A DNA stretch of 64,000 nt, taken from positions 248,001 to 312,000 of the forward strand of contig NZ_VTEX01000002.1 of assembly GCF_008180865.1 (NCBI RefSeq). Direction: 5' to 3'. This stretch comes from Rossellomorea aquimaris. GTDB lineage: Bacteria; Bacillota; Bacilli; Bacillales; Bacillaceae_B. Below the pieces are notes generated by a model, which was given only the letters and a program-made list of their open reading frames with translations, was not told where the DNA came from and made no database searches. Positions 60,943 through 64,000 of the stretch are shown one piece after another (positions within the stretch are counted from its first letter, which is position 1; each line of letters begins with the position of its first letter). The position numbers were made by a program, and so were the translations under genes.

Positions 60943-62244
60943 ATGAAGCCACGAACGTACCGTGAATATATACAAGGAACCATCACGTTTGGTGTGGCGT
61001 ATGGAGTCGTTTCGCTCCTGGCAAGATGGGTGACCGGCAATACGATTTTGTCTTCTCCTGAAACACTCGTGAAATATGGACTGCTTGGTGGAATTGGCTA
61101 CGCCATGATGGGAGCCACCGCTCTCTTTCTATTCGGGTGGATCACCCCCTATATCAGGGAACGATTCCCAAACTCCATGACTCTAGGGGATGTATTGAAA
61201 GAAAGACTCCGGGGCCGGTCATACTGGTTCGTCATGTGGGTATTACTCCTGACAAGCCTGGACTCCCTGCTCATACAAGCACTGGGAGCAGGTGTGCTAT
61301 TCCACTTTCTATTGAAAACACCGATTTATGTAGGATTACTCGTATTTTTTTTATATTGCTTCTTGTTGTCCATAGGAGGCATGAAGCAAATCCATCGATT
61401 TGAAGGGATTCATATCTCGTTTATTTTCGCAGCCATCATCCTGATTCCCGTTTATTTTTTTATCCAAAAAGGTATTTTTCCCGTTTACGATGGATTGCTT
61501 CTTTATCATCCCTACTTATTATTTCTGAAACATAATGAAATCACCTTGTTCATTCTTACCGCATTTCTGATTGGATTCGGACAAGTATTGATCGACCGGG
61601 CGAGCTGGCAGCGGATTTATATCATTGAAAAATCCAAGGTACGAACATCCTTTATGATGGCCGGGATCATATGGGCGACCATTCCCCTTGCCTTCACCGC
61701 GATTGTACTGATTGCGGTTTATGGGCAGGGCTTTGAAAACATTTACTCCATATTGAGTCAGCTGGTGGAGAAAATCGACTCATTGTTTCTGCTTCTATTA
61801 TTTATCGGCTGCTGCTTCAGTGCCATCGCCTCCACCGTGGGGGCAGAGCTCCATGCCACATCGATCATGGTCATCCGGAATATGCTGAACCACAAGTTCG
61901 ATTGGAGTGAAGACCAGCAATTGAAAAAGACCTATTTGGTCTCCGGTGTGCTTTCCCTTTCACTCTTTCTCATCAGCTCGATCCTGTCACCGAGTCTGAT
62001 GGAGCTCATCTTCTTTTTTGCCCAGGTGTATGCATCCATCATCCCGACCATGCTAGTGGTCATCTTTTATAATAGAATGATCCCGATGCTCCTTCCTTAT
62101 TGCTCATTGATAGGTTTAGGGACCGGGTTGCTGTCTCTACTAAGCTATAATTCAATTCAATCGACCTGGATCAGCTTTTTCGTGTCGAGTGGGTTAGTGG
62201 TGATATCCCTGGTGGTTAATGAGATTCGGATTCATAGAAAATGA
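60943..62244 (+). CDS. Sodium:solute symporter-like transporter controlled by the two-component system
   Basis: 433 residues, about 12 membrane segments: VAYGVVSLLARWVTGNTIL at the start, LGGIGYAMMGATALFLFGW, GFGQVLIDRASWQRIYIIEK (SSS/putrescine importer-like core), FSAIASTVGAELHATSIMVI. It resembles SSS/APC-type symporters but is divergent and shorter than the usual 480. Starts 5 bases after the response regulator stop, so it is probably the regulated target. Substrate unknown. Confidence 0.78.
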   Translation: MKPRTYREYIQGTITFGVAYGVVSLLARWVTGNTILSSPETLVKYGLLGGIGYAMMGATALFLFGWITPYIRERFPNSMTLGDVLKERLRGRSYWFVMWVLLLTSLDSLLIQALGAGVLFHFLLKTPIYVGLLVFFLYCFLLSIGGMKQIHRFEGIHISFIFAAIILIPVYFFIQKGIFPVYDGLLLYHPYLLFLKHNEITLFILTAFLIGFGQVLIDRASWQRIYIIEKSKVRTSFMMAGIIWATIPLAFTAIVLIAVYGQGFENIYSILSQLVEKIDSLFLLLLFIGCCFSAIASTVGAELHATSIMVIRNMLNHKFDWSEDQQLKKTYLVSGVLSLSLFLISSILSPSLMELIFFFAQVYASIIPTMLVVIFYNRMIPMLLPYCSLIGLGTGLLSLLSYNSIQSTWISFFVSSGLVVISLVVNEIRIHRK

Positions 62245-62268
62245 GACCACACTCGTAATGGTCCGAGT

Positions 62269-62298
62269 AAGAGAGTCATCAAATAGGCGACTCTTTTG
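62269..62298 (+). terminator. Terminator of the two-component/transporter operon
   Basis: Stem AAGAGAGTC / GACTCTTTT separated by about 11 bases and followed by T-rich sequence. Confidence 0.75.
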
Positions 62299-62430
62299 TC
62301 TTAATGGACTAAGACATCTACTAATCACAGGTTTGTATGATGTTATCTATAAAGCCTCATCGTGATAGAATGAGAGAAACGATGAAACAAGTTAGAAAAT
62401 ATGAAAAACCATTAAGGAGGAAAGATAAGA

Positions 62431-63144
62431 ATGACAGAATCAAAGGAATGGAAACATGGTGCTCGCGGGCATTCATTCATTACTTCGTTTAGCGGAGGAA
62501 AAGATAGTGTTTTAGCTCTATACAAAGCATCGAAGGATGGAGATGCGCTCGGGCTGATTGTAATGCTGGAGGAAGAAGGAAAGCGGTCCAGATCCCACGG
62601 AATGCCTCCGGAGCTTATCCGTGCACAAGCAGAAGCGATCGGCTTGCCCGTATTCACTGCAGCCGCCAGTTGGACAGATTATGAAGAAGTCTTCATGACC
62701 CTTTTAGAAAAAGCAAAAGATCAAGGGGCCGAAGTGTTAGTGACGGGAGACCTGGATATGCCTGAACACGGCTGTTGGCATGAAAAAGTAGCGAAGAACG
62801 CAAGGCTGAAGCTTGGGATGCCTTTATGGGGAATGAACCACCGCGAAGCTGTCGAAGAGTTCATCAATCTGGGATTTGTATCCATCGTTGTAACGGTTAA
62901 TTTATCCCTGGGCATGCGCACTGAAGATTTAGGTCGCACGTTAACCCATGAATACATAAAGGAACTAGAAGCCCGAGGGATCGATCCTTGCGGAGAAGGT
63001 GGAGAATTCCATACTACAGTAGTGGATGGACCGATTTTCAAACATCCTGTTCCCGTTTTAAAACGTGAGATTTTGAATGACGGAGATTATGCTTTTTTGC
63101 CTTTGGAGCTGGATCGAGTTAGAACAAACCTGCATGATGATTGA
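62431..63144 (+). CDS. Diphthine-ammonia-ligase-like ATP pyrophosphatase
   Basis: 237 residues. The PP-loop motif is SFSGGKDSVLALYKA at residue about 20; VLVTGDLDMPEHGCWHEKVA and GIDPCGEGGEFHTTVVDGPIF are diagnostic of the Dph6/TIGR00290 group. Bacteria lack diphthamide, so the true substrate in this host is unknown; an amide-forming adenylation is expected. AAGGAGGAAAGATAAGA precedes ATG 62431. Isolated, convergent with the RsbR-like gene. Confidence 0.9.
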   Translation: MTESKEWKHGARGHSFITSFSGGKDSVLALYKASKDGDALGLIVMLEEEGKRSRSHGMPPELIRAQAEAIGLPVFTAAASWTDYEEVFMTLLEKAKDQGAEVLVTGDLDMPEHGCWHEKVAKNARLKLGMPLWGMNHREAVEEFINLGFVSIVVTVNLSLGMRTEDLGRTLTHEYIKELEARGIDPCGEGGEFHTTVVDGPIFKHPVPVLKREILNDGDYAFLPLELDRVRTNLHDD

Positions 63145-63152
63145 ATCAAGAC

Positions 63153-63188
63153 AAAGCTGAAGATCAGATGATTGATCTTCAGCTTTTT
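63153..63188. terminator. Bidirectional terminator
   Basis: Perfect stem AAAGCTGAAGATCA / TGATCTTCAGCTTT with a 6-base loop and T runs on both strands, between convergent genes. Confidence 0.9.
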
Positions 63189-63199
63189 GCCTCTATAAA

Positions 63200-64000
63200 T
63201 TAAATTTGCACTCCCGATTCCAACACCAGATGTTCTTTGAGTGTTTGCTGTAATGTCCCCTTTGTCTCTATTTGACCGTCAAATGCGACTCCTGTATCAA
63301 CTATTTTTCTGACAAGCTCTACCCGCAGTCCTGTAAGGATGGCTTTGCATCCCATCATATTAACTCCGTTTAAGATCTTCCCAAATTGAAAAATGACATC
63401 CAATTCCATTTCCGCAATACCCGATAAATCTATAATAAGGGTTTGAATTTTCATAGAACTGATTCCCATCAACACTTTTTCTTCCAGTGTATGAACCCGA
63501 TAGGTATCTATCCTTCCAATTAAAGGCAATACCGCAATCGAGCTATTGATTGGAATGATAGGTACCGATAGATTTTCCACCAGCTTTTTCTGTGACAACA
63601 GCTGTTCATCTTTGTAATCAGAATAACTGATAAAGAAATTATTCAGGAACTGATCAACACTGTCATTGATTCTTTTTTCCAAATCAAAGAATTTCTTTCG
63701 CGGAGATTCATTATCCTCATTTTGATTATCATATTGATAAAGGAAATACCATAGAGTTCTTCTAATTGCATGTACCCATTCCAGTTTGAATGCAAGTGTG
63801 AGAGAATGCTGCGCCCATGCTATGCCTTCTACTTTTGCAAATTTAACCAGCTCTTCTTCTTTGTTTTCAACGATATAATGAGCTAAGACTTCTGCATTCT
63901 TTACCAGATCGATGTTTCCCTTTTCTAGAATATCATTGATTTTGCTACTAACATTTACAGCTTCAGATAAGAGTTTTTGCTTAAAATCCTCTCTGTTAGC
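63200..64000 (-). CDS. RsbR-like STAS protein, 5'-truncated by window edge
   Basis: The frame stays open on the minus strand from 63200 to the last base, giving at least 266 residues; a start at an internal TTG near 63682 would miss the first ~105 residues seen here. N-terminal segment reads ANREDFKQKLLSEAVNVSSK, then helical FAKVEGIAWAQHSLTLAFKL, a possible globin-like sensor as in RsbR. The STAS domain (final ~125 residues) has LPLIGRIDTYRVHTLEEKVL and TLIIDLSGIAEMELDVIFQF. The first RsbT-type threonine is kept (GRIDT); the second is replaced by leucine (EMELDV against MVDTMV), so it is probably a non-phosphorylatable paralog. Confidence 0.85.
   Translation of the reverse strand, partial: ANREDFKQKLLSEAVNVSSKINDILEKGNIDLVKNAEVLAHYIVENKEEELVKFAKVEGIAWAQHSLTLAFKLEWVHAIRRTLWYFLYQYDNQNEDNESPRKKFFDLEKRINDSVDQFLNNFFISYSDYKDEQLLSQKKLVENLSVPIIPINSSIAVLPLIGRIDTYRVHTLEEKVLMGISSMKIQTLIIDLSGIAEMELDVIFQFGKILNGVNMMGCKAILTGLRVELVRKIVDTGVAFDGQIETKGTLQQTLKEHLVLESGVQI

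Overview
The window is chromosomal DNA of an endospore-forming member of the Bacillaceae (Firmicutes). The evidence is a tricistronic GerA-type germinant receptor, a CwlJ spore-cortex hydrolase, RsbR-type stressosome proteins, HelD, a lysine riboswitch in front of lysA, and strong AGGAGG-type ribosome binding sites. The AT-leaning base composition and gene content fit a Rossellomorea/Bacillus-like genus, but genus is inference. I see no rRNA, tRNA, CRISPR array, insertion sequence or prophage.

Layout. 1-4.7 kb: end of a small alarmone synthetase gene, an orphan pair of Dpp/Opp-like permeases, and lysA behind a lysine riboswitch with terminator. 4.7-9.3 kb: an ECF sigma/DUF4179 anti-sigma pair, a divergent XRE-cupin regulator and EmrE-type exporter, and a prolyl 4-hydroxylase. 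9.6-14.9 kb: mannitol operon mtlA-mtlR-mtlD. 15-21 kb: an ECF sigma factor fused to its anti-sigma region, poorly known membrane proteins, a DnaD-like orphan with a decayed partial copy nearby, and an RsbR paralog. 21-27 kb: gerA-gerB-gerC with a small membrane gene, divergent from a DUF4309-NagZ fusion. 27-34 kb: an M20 amidohydrolase / YtcJ amidohydrolase / DUF3311 / Na+ symporter operon (amide or hydantoin-type nitrogen compounds), then a TauE exporter with a divergent LysR. 34-49 kb: accessory genes, including an XRE protein with repeats, an ABC-F ATPase with an apparent leader-peptide attenuator, a TetR-epimerase pair, SDR, Nudix, kinase, CwlJ, DinB, small proteins and HelD. 49-62 kb: dsdA, EamA exporter, two paralogous metal amidohydrolases and a peptide-type ABC transporter split over a divergent promoter, then a two-component system with its own transporter. 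62-64 kb: a diphthine-ammonia-ligase-like ATPase and a second, partial RsbR-like protein.

Three kinds of non-coding structure stand out. (1) Three intergenic arrays in which a degenerate 7-9 bp core recurs every 20-21 bp (two DNA turns), each locus with its own core (6680-6804, 32149-32235, 42160-42293). (2) A family of long palindromes with GAGGGACGGACC arms that in every full copy lies 2-13 bp from a stop codon, with a related GGACAGG family that has been read into the C-termini of two unrelated proteins. (3) A 5' leader of the ABC-F gene with promoter, 6-codon leader ORF, an 11-bp long-range complementarity and a terminator. A promoter-terminator pair at 48600-48760 may encode a small RNA. 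The arrays and the palindromes are the most likely undescribed features here.
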